Shown one piece after another: positions 35,622 through 43,704 of a DNA stretch of 64,000 nt (position 1 is the first letter of the stretch; each line of letters opens with the position of its first letter). The stretch is from Roseateles hydrophilus (lineage in GTDB: Bacteria; Pseudomonadota; Gammaproteobacteria; Burkholderiales; Burkholderiaceae_C). The notes under the pieces are model-generated. The model was not told where the DNA came from, did no database searches, and saw only the letters and a program-made list of their open reading frames with translations. The DNA lies in NCBI RefSeq assembly GCF_026712245.1, contig NZ_JAPPUY010000002.1, forward strand, positions 186,001-250,000, given 5' to 3'. The position numbers and the translations under genes are program-made.

Positions 35622-37277
35622 TCAGCCGCCCTCGCCCGCCGCCTTCGGCAAGCGCACCGTGAAGCAGCTGCCCCCGCCCTCGGCCGGGGCGACGCTGATG
35701 CTGCCGCCGTGCACCTCCACGATGCGGCGCGCCAGCGCCAGGCCCAGGCCCGAGCCCTCGTAGCGGCGCCGGGTGTGCAGGCGCTGGAAGGGCTTGAACA
35801 GCCGGGTGGCCGCGTCGGCGCTGATGCCGATGCCGTGGTCGCGCACCTGCAGCACGCGCATCGGCCCGTCGTCGAAGGCGCTGAACGCCACCTGCGGCGC
35901 CTCCCCGGCGTTCACGAACTTCAGCGCATTGCTCAGCAGGTTCTGCAGCAGCGTCTGCAACATGGCCGCGTGGCCGTGCACCTGGCCCAGCGGCGTGGTG
36001 GTGATGCGGGCGTCGCTGTTCGCGATCTGCGCGGCCAGCGCGTCGCGGGCGGACTGCAGCGTCTCGTCCAGGTCAACCCGGCCCATCGTGGGCGCCTCGT
36101 GCTGCTGCAGCCGGGCAAAGGCCAGCATGTCGTCCAGCAGGCTGCGCATGCGCTCAGTGCCGCGCAGCATCAGCGCGAGGTGCTGGCGGGCCGCGTCGTC
36201 CAGCGGCTGGGATTCCTCGCGCAGCAGGCTGCCAAAGCCGGCAATGGTGTTGAGCGGCTCGCGCAGGTCGTGGGCGGCGAAGTGCACGAACTGCTCCAGC
36301 CCTTCATTGGCGCGCCGCAGTGCCTCACCGTGCTGGGCCAGGCGCTGCTGGCTGCGCCGCAGCTCATGCAGCGTGGCAGCCAGCAAATGCCCCGGCAGCA
36401 ATGCAGCGGCGAAGGCGATGTAGATGAACACCTGCTGCCACGCGGCGCTCAGCGGCGGCGCCGGCAGCAGGCCACTGCCCAGCGCGGCGGCCAGCGCGAT
36501 GGAGACCGCCAGCGTCAGCAGATAGGCGCCGCTCAGCGGCAGCACGACCGCCGCCGTCACCAGCGGCAGCGTGATGAACACCATGGGGTAGGGCAGGTAG
36601 GCCGCGGCCAGCAGCGTGGCGCCCACGGCGGCGCACAGCAGCGCCCAGGCCAGCGCATTGCCCGCCAGCCGCCGCAATGCCTGCGGCCCTTCGCTGGCCA
36701 GCAGCAGTGCCAGTGGCAGCGTGGACAGCGCACCGATGGCGCCGCCCTCCAGCCAGGGCAGCCACAGCCCGGTGAAGCCCTGGCCGATGAGCGGCCCCAC
36801 CGTCAGCAGCGCCACCGTGGCGCTGACCACGGGCGCCGCCAGCGCCGCCATCAGCAAGGCCCAGCCCAGCGTGGTGGCCGAGCCGATGCCGCTGCGGTGC
36901 AGGCCTGCGCGCCGCAGCCCGGCCGCCGCCAGGCTCACCTCGGCCAGGTTGGCCGGCGTGAAGGACAGCGCCAGCAGCAGCTGGTCTCCCCACAGCGCAT
37001 TCGCCGTGGCAATCGCCAGCGTGACGGCCGCCAGCAGTGCCGGCCAGTCGCGCCGGGGCCGGTGCGCCAGCGTCGCCACGGCCAGCGCGTTGGCATACCA
37101 GATGGACGCCACGCTGCCCGGCTGGCGCGACAGCTCCAGCGACAGCACGGCCGCCACCGTGTAGGCCAGGGCCAGGCCGGCGGCGGTGGGCAGCAGCGGC
37201 TGCAGCGCCAGCCACGAGGCGGGCGGTGGGCTGCCGTGCGTGGTGTCGAGGTGGCGGGGCGGGGTGGCGGCCGTCAT
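35622..37277 (-). CDS. MASE1-type membrane histidine kinase
   Basis: A 551-residue kinase. Residues about 20-310 hold eight or so hydrophobic helices with the MASE1 pattern (SIWYANALAVATLAHRPRRDW, FTPANLAEVSLAAAGLRR, LWLPWLEGGAIGAL). A coiled linker leads to HisKA with the His in HFAAHDLREPLN, then HATPase (NLLSNALKFV, DHGIGIS, GSGLGLALARR). No receiver is fused; one is encoded two genes upstream. Its ATG overlaps the stop of the binding-protein gene by 4 nt, so the three form one signalling operon. Confidence 0.92.
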   Translation of the reverse strand: MTAATPPRHLDTTHGSPPPASWLALQPLLPTAAGLALAYTVAAVLSLELSRQPGSVASIWYANALAVATLAHRPRRDWPALLAAVTLAIATANALWGDQLLLALSFTPANLAEVSLAAAGLRRAGLHRSGIGSATTLGWALLMAALAAPVVSATVALLTVGPLIGQGFTGLWLPWLEGGAIGALSTLPLALLLASEGPQALRRLAGNALAWALLCAAVGATLLAAAYLPYPMVFITLPLVTAAVVLPLSGAYLLTLAVSIALAAALGSGLLPAPPLSAAWQQVFIYIAFAAALLPGHLLAATLHELRRSQQRLAQHGEALRRANEGLEQFVHFAAHDLREPLNTIAGFGSLLREESQPLDDAARQHLALMLRGTERMRSLLDDMLAFARLQQHEAPTMGRVDLDETLQSARDALAAQIANSDARITTTPLGQVHGHAAMLQTLLQNLLSNALKFVNAGEAPQVAFSAFDDGPMRVLQVRDHGIGISADAATRLFKPFQRLHTRRRYEGSGLGLALARRIVEVHGGSISVAPAEGGGSCFTVRLPKAAGEGG

Positions 37278-38236
37278 GTCAGCGTGGACGGGCCGGTGTC
37301 GCGGGCCGCGTGCCGCCGCCGCCGACGCCACAGCAGCCAGGCCATCAGCAGCCCGGCCGCGCCCAGCCACACGGCCGCCCAGCCCACCAGGCGGTGCCAG
37401 CGCGGCTGCATCAGCGCGCTGCCATGCAGCGGGCCCATCCAGCGCTGCTGGATCTCGCTGCGGGCCTGCAGCGGCAGCGCGGCAATCGCGTCGTCCAGCC
37501 GCTCCACCAGGTCGGCCCGGGCCTTGGGCACGGCCAGGCTGAGCGCGTAGTCAAAGCCGATGGGGCCGGCCGCGCCGAGCTCGCCCAGCCCATGGCGCTG
37601 CGTGATGAAGGCGGCGCTGGCGGCGTCCACCACGGCGGCGTCGAAGCGCCCCTCGCGCACGCCGCGCAGCGCCTGCACGTCGTCGGGCACCGCCTCCCAG
37701 CGCACCTGCGGGAAGCGCGCGCGGGCAAAGCCCTCCACCGCATAGCCCGCGCCCACCGCCACCGGCCGGCCCGCCAGCCCCAGCAGGCGGGCCTGGCCGT
37801 CCATGCCCGGCAGCACGGCGCCCGCCCCGGCGCGCACCACCAGGATGGCCGGCACGGTCACATACGGCCGTGTGAAGGCCAGGTACTCGGCCCGCTCCGG
37901 CGTGGGGCGCAGCGACGACACCAGATCCGCCCCGCCCGCCCGCAGCAGCGCCAGCTGCTCGGCCAGCGGCGCGGGCGGCAGCGTCTGCAGCCGCAGCCCC
38001 GCCGCGGGCGCCAGGCGCGCCAGCAGGTCGACCGACAGGCCCTGCACGCGCCCCTGCTCGTCGGCAAAGACGAAGGGGCCGTAATCGCGCTCGGGCGCAA
38101 AGCGCACCGTCAGCGGCTCGGCGTCCGCCGCGGCGTTGGCGGCGCGGGCCGGCGGCACCAGGGCCGGCAGCAGGGCAGTCAGCGCCACCAGCAGCGCCCG
38201 TGCTGCTGCGTGCAGGGGCCAGGGCCGGACCGTCAT
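37274..38236 (-). CDS. Periplasmic solute-binding (family 3) domain with C-terminal membrane anchor
   Basis: A 320-residue protein: signal peptide, a SBP_bac_3 domain (about 40-270; RDYGPFVFADEQGRVQGLSVDLLARL, DLVSSLRPTPERAEYLAFTRPY), one membrane helix (WAAVWLGAAGLLMAWLLW) and a short basic tail. This is the ligand-sensing part of BvgS/EvgS-type sensors without the kinase. It overlaps the response regulator before it and the MASE1 kinase after it by 4 nt each. It probably feeds an amino-acid-like signal into that kinase; this is inference. Confidence 0.88.
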   Translation of the reverse strand: MTVRPWPLHAAARALLVALTALLPALVPPARAANAAADAEPLTVRFAPERDYGPFVFADEQGRVQGLSVDLLARLAPAAGLRLQTLPPAPLAEQLALLRAGGADLVSSLRPTPERAEYLAFTRPYVTVPAILVVRAGAGAVLPGMDGQARLLGLAGRPVAVGAGYAVEGFARARFPQVRWEAVPDDVQALRGVREGRFDAAVVDAASAAFITQRHGLGELGAAGPIGFDYALSLAVPKARADLVERLDDAIAALPLQARSEIQQRWMGPLHGSALMQPRWHRLVGWAAVWLGAAGLLMAWLLWRRRRRHAARDTGPSTLT

Positions 38237-38631
38237 GCTTCAGCCAGCCGTGGCGGCTGCCCCAGGTGCTGCGCTTGGGGCAGCGTCAGCGGCTTGACGA
38301 GGTAGTCCTTCACCACCGGGTGGGCCAGCGCGCGCTGACGCTCGGTGTCCAGTGGCGAGCTGCTGAGCACAACGATCTCCGTCCCGGCCCGCACGGCGGG
38401 GGGCAGGCGCTCGAAGGCGTCGATGAACTCGAAGCCGTCCATGCCCGGCATGTTGAGGTCCAGCAGCACAAGGGCGATGTGCCCGGGCGCCTGCGTGATG
38501 GCGTTCAGCCCCTCGGCGCCGCACTCGCACTCCTGCACCGCCCAGGGCAGGCCCGTGCGGCCGAGCACGATGCGCGTGTACATGCGATCGAACTCACTGT
38601 CATCGACGAGCAGGACGGGGATGGTCATCAC
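38233..38631 (-). CDS. Single-domain response regulator
   Basis: A 132-residue receiver with no output domain: DD pair in LLVDDSEFDR, phospho-Asp in VLLDLNMPGMDG, Ser in VVLSSSPL and Lys in DYLVKPLT. This is the Rcp1/CheY-like sort that is often paired with phytochrome or membrane kinases. It is the first gene of the operon with the membrane solute-binding protein and the MASE1 kinase. It could shuttle phosphate to another protein. Confidence 0.92.
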   Translation of the reverse strand: MMTIPVLLVDDSEFDRMYTRIVLGRTGLPWAVQECECGAEGLNAITQAPGHIALVLLDLNMPGMDGFEFIDAFERLPPAVRAGTEIVVLSSSPLDTERQRALAHPVVKDYLVKPLTLPQAQHLGQPPRLAEA

Positions 38632-38724
38632 CTGTCGGTCCGGGAGCGCTGACGCGTTGACTGAGTGTAGTCAGCCCGGGCGGCGCGGTGTGCATCGGCG
38701 TGAGCCCCGCCTGCCGGCCCCGCG

Positions 38725-39252
38725 TCAGTCGCCCGCGCCGGGGCCCGAGGCCTGACTTTCGGCCGACTGGTCGATCATCAGCCGTGCCATCAGCAGGGCC
38801 ACCAGCGCCTCCACGGCGGGGTCATCGCTCAGCAGCTCCACGACGTGGCGGTTGCGCAACGTCAGCCATTGGCCCTGCGCCGTGGCCAGCAGCTGGCCGC
38901 GGTGCTCCACGCGGAACGACATGTCGATGAGGTTGCCGGTCAACGTGGCGCCGTCAAACGGCCCGCCCTCCACCACCAGCGTGCGCCGCAGCGTGAACAC
39001 GCGCTGGCACAGCGTGAAGCTGCCCAGCGGCGAGCTGATGTCCCACCGCGGCACCCAGCTCAGGATGCGCCGCCGCATCACCGTCTCGGCCCCGTTGGCG
39101 GCCGTCAGCACCCACACCTCGCGGAACCAGGCGAAGCGCCAGGTGCAGTCGTACAGCTCCACGGGCTCGCTGCCGTCGCCGCGCTCCTCGCGGATCTTGA
39201 AGCGCTCCTTCAGGGACAGGCGCTTGGCGGCGATGCTGAGGTGGCGGGGCAT
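38725..39252 (-). CDS. LURP-one-related (LOR/YxjI) family protein
   Basis: A 175-residue protein. Start chosen at ATG 39252, where the family fold begins (LSLKERFKIREERGDGSEPVELY). Repeated beta hairpins (FREVWVLTAANGAETVMRRR, VFTLRRTLVVEGGPFDGATL) and a final helix (DPAVEALVALLMARL) fit the tubby-like LOR fold. Function unknown. It is the last ordinary gene before the low-GC island. The 249 bases from 39253 to 39501 hold no gene and no clear att repeat. Confidence 0.75.
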   Translation of the reverse strand: MPRHLSIAAKRLSLKERFKIREERGDGSEPVELYDCTWRFAWFREVWVLTAANGAETVMRRRILSWVPRWDISSPLGSFTLCQRVFTLRRTLVVEGGPFDGATLTGNLIDMSFRVEHRGQLLATAQGQWLTLRNRHVVELLSDDPAVEALVALLMARLMIDQSAESQASGPGAGD

Positions 39253-39501
39253 GGGGGGGCAGAAGGGGGCGAGGGGGCTGGAGTCGGACCAGGTCAGTAA
39301 GTTGGGCGGAGCTCGCGACTCCAACAAGCAGCGCATCGGGCAACTCGAAGCGCTGGGACCGGCCATGAGTGAATCCAGGCGGTTTCCTCACCGAAGGGTT
39401 TAGATTTGAGAGCTGACCCCGAGCCTGCGCTCCAGCACCGGTGACGGTCGGTAGGCCCGTCCTACTCGGCTCGAGGTGCAACCCGCGCCGGCATCGATTC
39501 C

Positions 39502-39708
39502 TTAGCCAGTACGTTCGATACGAATAGCGCGGGGGCCCTTAGGCTCGTCTCTCAAGCCGAATGAAACATGTGCCCCGTCGAACAGAATATCTTCGCTGGC
39601 TGCGTCCAGTCTGTAGAAGAAGACGTCCTTGCCTTTCGGTCGACGAATGAACCCAAAGCCCTTGATAGGGTAATAGCAACGGATAACTCCGGTATGCCGT
39701 TCATCCAT
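39502..39708 (-). CDS. Cold-shock-domain protein of the retron
   Basis: A 68-residue protein that is one cold-shock domain: RNP1 IKGFGFIRR, RNP2 DVFFYRLDA, then DGAHVSFGLRDEPKGPRAIRI. The ATG at 39708 overlaps the reverse transcriptase stop by 8 nt (ATGGATGA), with GAGG 9 nt upstream. Longer in-frame starts would run inside the RT gene and add no CSD residues. CSD proteins bind single-stranded RNA or DNA; here the partner is likely the retron RNA or multicopy DNA. Some catalogued retron types carry such a protein (type V as I recall it, not checked). Confidence 0.88.
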   Translation of the reverse strand: MDERHTGVIRCYYPIKGFGFIRRPKGKDVFFYRLDAASEDILFDGAHVSFGLRDEPKGPRAIRIERTG

Positions 39709-40876
39709 AGATTGCCTCGTCCTTGGTGCAAGTGGGTGCGTGACGCCCCAGCTTGGCGTGAAGTTCTGCGGCAAGCGAGGCGTTAGTGCGCGAAACGATA
39801 TTAACGCGGTATCGAGCCTGATAATAGCGTTCAATATAGCTGACGTTGTCTCGCTTCCCTAGCGTCACTCGGCAAATGGAGTTGACAATTTTCTCTGTTT
39901 TGGCGATTTCGGAGGGGCTATAGAGAGGCGCGGCAAGGCGCAGCACTTTCCTGTACCTCTTGGCTTCAACATGTTTCAGCTGGGCCAACATCGCGACCTT
40001 ACCTGAAGTCTGGTTGTGAAGGTCGTGAAACTCTTTGCTTGTCCTATCGAATTTGGCGAGCCGGATGCATTTCCTTACGGCTGTTCGGATCTTGGCTCGA
40101 TCATCGCCTTTGACACGAGGTTGACCGAGATTCAACTGGAGGCCGGTCACCTCCATGGGTGTATGCGGATTCTCGCGCGATGCAACCTTCGTTTTCCGTC
40201 TCTTAGGCGCAAAGCCATGACACTTGAGCATCTCTGCTACCTGCTCTACCAATGACTGAATTCGCCGAGCTGACAATGGTCGGGTGGAAGAGATGGAGAT
40301 ATCATCGATAAGGCGGCTGTAAGTTAGCCCCTCATATCGCAGATTATTTACGAAGCGATGTTCGATATCGTAGAGCGCGAGATTTGCGATGTATGAGCTT
40401 GTGCAAGCACCTTGTGGCAGCTCGCCATTTCTCGTGCACAGATCGGCAAGCACTTGGGCAACTGCATCCGAGAAATGGAAGAAGTGCTTGAATATGTCGA
40501 CTACCGCATTGCGCTTGATGGACGGAAAAAAGTCTCGAACATCCATCGCAACGATCACGTGCGCACGCGCGTGGCAGTGCGCATTGTGGATATAGTTCCT
40601 ATCCTTTATGCTGCCGTACAGATAGGGCGGGAAGCTGACGTTCTCGAAAATCTGCCTGTTAATTCTACGTTGGACAGTCTTCAGCTCTTGGGTTGGGCCG
40701 GCTACTTTGCGAAAAGAGCCATCTCGCTTTGGGATGTCGAATTCGCGATAGTGACTCGTGGCAGAGCCAGCTAATGTTTTCAGCTGCTGTGTAGAAAGCA
40801 AGAGTGCGCGGGCAAGCGAATCTACGCTTCCAATGGGTTTGCTGTTGTAAACCGGGCGCATAAAAGAAACAGACAC
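39701..40876 (-). CDS. Retron reverse transcriptase with LIDD active site
   Basis: A 391-residue RT. Retron hallmarks are present: NAHCH (NAxxH, region X) before AMDVRDFFPSI (first catalytic Asp), QGACTSSYIANL, and EVTGLQLN (VTG, region Y). The catalytic pair is in TYSRLIDDISIS, so the usual YADD reads LIDD; both Asp remain. The thumb and specificity region runs to the C-terminus. The start is GTG 40876 (4 nt after the small gene) or ATG 40861. G+C is far below the flanks, indicating transfer. It would make multicopy DNA from the RNA at about 41088-41317. Confidence 0.93.
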   Translation of the reverse strand: MSVSFMRPVYNSKPIGSVDSLARALLLSTQQLKTLAGSATSHYREFDIPKRDGSFRKVAGPTQELKTVQRRINRQIFENVSFPPYLYGSIKDRNYIHNAHCHARAHVIVAMDVRDFFPSIKRNAVVDIFKHFFHFSDAVAQVLADLCTRNGELPQGACTSSYIANLALYDIEHRFVNNLRYEGLTYSRLIDDISISSTRPLSARRIQSLVEQVAEMLKCHGFAPKRRKTKVASRENPHTPMEVTGLQLNLGQPRVKGDDRAKIRTAVRKCIRLAKFDRTSKEFHDLHNQTSGKVAMLAQLKHVEAKRYRKVLRLAAPLYSPSEIAKTEKIVNSICRVTLGKRDNVSYIERYYQARYRVNIVSRTNASLAAELHAKLGRHAPTCTKDEAIYG

Positions 40877-40880
40877 CTAC

Positions 40881-41072
40881 TTAACCGAACAGATCACTCT
40901 GATCAAGAAAAGTTTTCAAAACCTCAATGAGTCGATACCAACTCGCGAGACTTTGAATACCTCGAAGAGCACCACCAACAACTTTGCCCCATTCAAGCTG
41001 GGCAGAGTTGTTCTTTTTAGCGGCATTCCTGCCGCAATTTGACGAACTTGACTTTTTGGACTTGCGTGCCAT
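40881..41072 (-). CDS. Small 63-residue retron-associated protein
   Basis: A short gene between the ncRNA and the RT. It has an excellent ribosome site, AAGGAG at 41084-41079, 6 nt before the ATG, and ends 4 nt before the RT start codon. The N-terminal 22 residues are Lys/Ser/Asn-rich (RKSKKSSSS, NAAKKNN). The second half is a hydrophobic-amphipathic helix pair (WGKVVGGALRGIQSLASWYR, LIEVLKTFLDQ). This is the look of a small membrane-active toxin or a nucleic-acid-binding adaptor. I do not recognise the family. It is a candidate effector. Confidence 0.75.
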   Translation of the reverse strand: MARKSKKSSSSNCGRNAAKKNNSAQLEWGKVVGGALRGIQSLASWYRLIEVLKTFLDQSDLFG

Positions 41073-41196
41073 CGTTATCTCCTTAGTTTGGGTTTACGCC
41101 TTGCACACCAGCGTGCTCGGCTCGCTCACTCAACATCGGAGATAGGTAGAAAATAACGACTCTTCGTGGTCAGGTGTCTGCACATTCGCTCAACAA

Positions 41197-41208
41197 CGGT
41201 GTACACCG
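41197..41208. repeat. 12-bp perfect palindrome in the retron RNA region
   Basis: CGGTGTACACCG, self-complementary, in the middle of the candidate ncRNA. Confidence 0.6.
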
Positions 41209-41264
41209 GTTTCGATCTTCTCCGCCTTCTCGTGAGAGGGCAGGGCCGAAATCGGGGCATCCGG

Positions 41265-41305
41265 GTCTAGCCTTGAAAACAAGGCGCCTTTTGCAAGGCT
41301 TAGAC
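41265..41305 (-). other. Long hairpin in the candidate retron RNA
   Basis: Minus-strand GTCTaAGCCTTG and CAAGGCTAGAC pair over 11 bp with one bulged A. The 18-nt loop can extend the stem through AAGG/CCTT around a GCGC turn. It is the strongest local fold of the region. Confidence 0.65.
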
Positions 41306-41483
41306 TTTTCTACCCAAGTTCGCAAATTTTCAAAGAACGGTGATTCAGACTTTCGCCTGACGACGCCGACTAGCGACGCTCGCAGATGCTAACGCTTCAA
41401 GTCATCTGATTTGTTCGGTGCGTTATGTAATTTTTCACGTCGACGTTCGGGCGGATCGAGCGGGGCAAGCGCAGTTCGTCGCG

Positions 41484-43493
41484 CTAAGCGATGCGCCTGT
41501 ACAGCGTGTTTCGGCTAATCCCCAACCTCCTCGCCGCCTCCGACACATTCCCCCCCGTCGCGGCCAACACCGCCCGGATTCGCGCGTCTGTCAGCCGCCG
41601 CAGATCCTCCGGCCCGTCGCCCTCGGCATCGCCGGCCGGCGCGGCAACCGCAGCCACCTCGCCCCCCGCCCCGCGCCCTGACACCTTCGCGCCGCGCGGG
41701 CTGTCCGCCGGCATCGCCGCCATCTCTGCCCGCACGTCATCCGGCAATTCCTCCGCCGTGATGACCTCTTCTCCATCCCCCAGCAGCGCCACCCCGGTCC
41801 TCACCACATTCGCCAGCTGCCGCACATTCCCCGGCCAGCGCAGGCGCGCAAATTCCGCCATCACCGCCTCATCCACCCGCAGCGCCCGCTCCGGCGCCTC
41901 GGCCTGCAAGAGCCGACCCACCAGCGCGGGCAAGTCACTGCGCTCGCGCAGCGGCGGCAGGGTCAGGGTCAGGCCGTTGAGCCGGTAGTACAGGTCTTCG
42001 CGGAAGCGGCCCGCGGCCACTTCGTCGGCCAGCCGGCGGTGGCTGGCGCAGATCAGCCGGAAGTCCACCGCCACCGTCGCGCCGCCGCCCAGCGGCGTCA
42101 CTTCCCGCGCCTCCAGCACGCGCAGCAGCCGGGCCTGCAGGGCGAGCGGCATGTCGCCGATCTCGTCCAGGAACAGCGTGCCGCCGTGGGCCTCGCGGAT
42201 GCGGCCCGGCGCGCCCTGGCGGCTGGCGCCGGTGAAGGCGCCGGGGCGGTAGCCGAAGAGCTCGGCTTCGATCAGCGTCTCGGGCAGTGCCGCGCAGTTG
42301 ACGGCGACGAAGGGCTGGCTGCGCCGGGCGCTGCCGGCGTGCAGCGCGCGGGCCAGCACGTCCTTGCCGGTGCCCGTCTCGCCGTGCAGCAGCAGCGGGA
42401 TGGCGGGCTTGTCGAGCACGCGGCGGGCGCGCGCCAGCGTGGCGTGGAAAGCGGCGTCGCCGGTGTCCAGCGCGGCGAGTGCGTCGGTGGCGGCGGGCGG
42501 TGTGGGGGGCGTGTGGGGCGCGGCGCGCGTGACGGCCGGTGTCGACAGCGCCACGGTGTGGCGCAGCGTGAGGCCGCGTTCCACGCGCAGCCACAGCGGG
42601 GCGCTGCCGCCGCCGCGTGGCAGCAGGCGCGGCGCGGCGCCCTGGGCCAGCAGGGCGCGCACGTCCAGCCCCAGTGCGCGCTCCACGGTGGCTGCGCCGA
42701 TGTCGCGGCGGGCCAGGCCCAGCAGTTCCAGCGCGGCGGTGTTGGCGCCGGTCACCCAGCCGTCTTCGCTGACGGCCAGCAGGCCTTCGGTGACGCTGCC
42801 CAGGCCCTCGGCCTGCGGGTGCAGCCGCAGGTGCAGGCCGGCGGCGTGGCGGGCGGTAAAGAGCTGGTGCTCGATCATGCGGGCGCCGCTGCGCGCCAGC
42901 GCCAGCGTGTGGCGGTGGTAGCCGCGGCGGTCGCCGGAGATGTCCAGCACGCCGAGCAGCTGCCCTGCGGGGTCGGCGATGGGGGCGGCGGCGCAGGTGA
43001 GGAAGCCGTTGCGCGACAGGTAGTGCTCGCCGGCATGCACGACGAGCGGCTGGCCCTCGGCCAGCGCGGTGCCGATGGCGTTGGTGCCGCGCCATTGCTC
43101 GCTCCACACGGCGCCGGGCCGCAGCGCGACGCGGGCGGCGCGGTCGGCAAACGGGGCGTCGCCGCTGGCGTGCAGCAGCAGGCCGTGGGCGTCGGCCAGC
43201 AGCACGAGGCTGTCGCTGCCCTGCACCTGGTCGTGCAGGAAGGCCATCACGGGCTTGGCGTGGGCCATCAGCGTGTGGCGGTGTTCCAGCGCGCGGGCCA
43301 GCTGGGCGGCGCTGGCGTGGGGCGCGCCTTGCGGGCGGCCTTCGGGGGCGAGGCCGTAGTGGTCGCGGCAGCGGGCCCAGCTGGCCTGCAGCGGGCCGGC
43401 GATCAGGCCGCTGGCGACGGTGCCGGTGTCCAGCCACTGACGGCGGGCCTGGCGGATGCGGTCGGGCGGCGTTGGAGCCTCGGATGCGGGCAT
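41484..43493 (-). CDS. AcoR-type sigma-54-dependent transcriptional activator
   Basis: A 669-residue activator. ATG at 43493 chosen; longer in-frame starts exist but lack homologous features. Domains: N-terminal GAF-like sensor (about 70-240; WRGTNAIGTALAEGQPLVVH), PAS-like segment (about 255-330), AAA+ ATPase with Walker A GETGTGKD, sigma-54 contact loop GAFTGA, Walker B GGTLFLDEIGD, and C-terminal Fis-type HTH (GGNVSEAARRLGISRNTLYRR). It is divergent from an aldehyde dehydrogenase that has a sigma-54 promoter, so that gene is the likely target, induced by an alcohol, aldehyde or acetoin-like signal. Confidence 0.93.
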   Translation of the reverse strand: MPASEAPTPPDRIRQARRQWLDTGTVASGLIAGPLQASWARCRDHYGLAPEGRPQGAPHASAAQLARALEHRHTLMAHAKPVMAFLHDQVQGSDSLVLLADAHGLLLHASGDAPFADRAARVALRPGAVWSEQWRGTNAIGTALAEGQPLVVHAGEHYLSRNGFLTCAAAPIADPAGQLLGVLDISGDRRGYHRHTLALARSGARMIEHQLFTARHAAGLHLRLHPQAEGLGSVTEGLLAVSEDGWVTGANTAALELLGLARRDIGAATVERALGLDVRALLAQGAAPRLLPRGGGSAPLWLRVERGLTLRHTVALSTPAVTRAAPHTPPTPPAATDALAALDTGDAAFHATLARARRVLDKPAIPLLLHGETGTGKDVLARALHAGSARRSQPFVAVNCAALPETLIEAELFGYRPGAFTGASRQGAPGRIREAHGGTLFLDEIGDMPLALQARLLRVLEAREVTPLGGGATVAVDFRLICASHRRLADEVAAGRFREDLYYRLNGLTLTLPPLRERSDLPALVGRLLQAEAPERALRVDEAVMAEFARLRWPGNVRQLANVVRTGVALLGDGEEVITAEELPDDVRAEMAAMPADSPRGAKVSGRGAGGEVAAVAAPAGDAEGDGPEDLRRLTDARIRAVLAATGGNVSEAARRLGISRNTLYRRIA

Positions 43494-43570
43494 GGGGTGT
43501 CTCCAGTGCGGCGCCTCGGGAGGGCGCTCTGCGTGCCGGGCCAGCATGCCCGGCGAGCCGGACGCTAGCC

Positions 43571-43588
43571 TGACGCCGCGCGGCGTCA
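43571..43588. promoter_or_regulatory. 18-bp perfect palindrome between activator and aldehyde dehydrogenase
   Basis: TGACGCCGC-GCGGCGTCA without spacer, about 118 bp upstream of the -24/-12 promoter. This distance suits an enhancer site for the AcoR-type activator. It could instead be a hairpin in the activator leader. Confidence 0.5.
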
Positions 43589-43593
43589 AGCGC

Positions 43594-43612
43594 TTGTGCC
43601 GCATTGGCGCAA
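43594..43612. promoter_or_regulatory. Second dyad, possible activator site
   Basis: TTGTGCC-N5-GGCGCAA, one mismatch in 7 bp. Its centre is about 23-24 bp from the first palindrome, near two helical turns. Paired sites are usual for sigma-54 activators. Confidence 0.45.
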
Positions 43613-43704
43613 TGTGCCAGGGCAGGTGTGCCATTTCGTGACAGTCCGGCCGCGGGCGGCCCCGGGTTTGCGCCGCGTCAAGCCCGCGGCGGCGCAAGCG
43701 GCGC

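Larger units (their letters stand above)
41088..41317 (-). ncRNA. Candidate retron msr-msd RNA
   Basis: The 410 gene-free bases upstream of the small gene are rich in hairpins. Read on the minus strand, TTGGGT (41317-41312) then GCCTTGCA (41299-41292) are matched in antiparallel order by TGCAAGGC (41105-41098) then ACCCAA (41093-41088). This gives a 6+8-bp closing stem around 186 nt, as a1/a2 do. Inside are an 11-bp stem with a one-base bulge (41265-41305), a 7-bp stem (41224-41241) and the palindrome CGGTGTACACCG (41197-41208). G41310 after TTGGGTA could be the branching G. GCCTTG can also pair in the local hairpin, so ends are uncertain. Confidence 0.55.

Noticed and set aside
39253-41483. 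Attachment-site direct repeats or a tRNA flanking the retron island
   Set aside because: I compared both edges and saw no matching direct repeat, integrase or tRNA gene.
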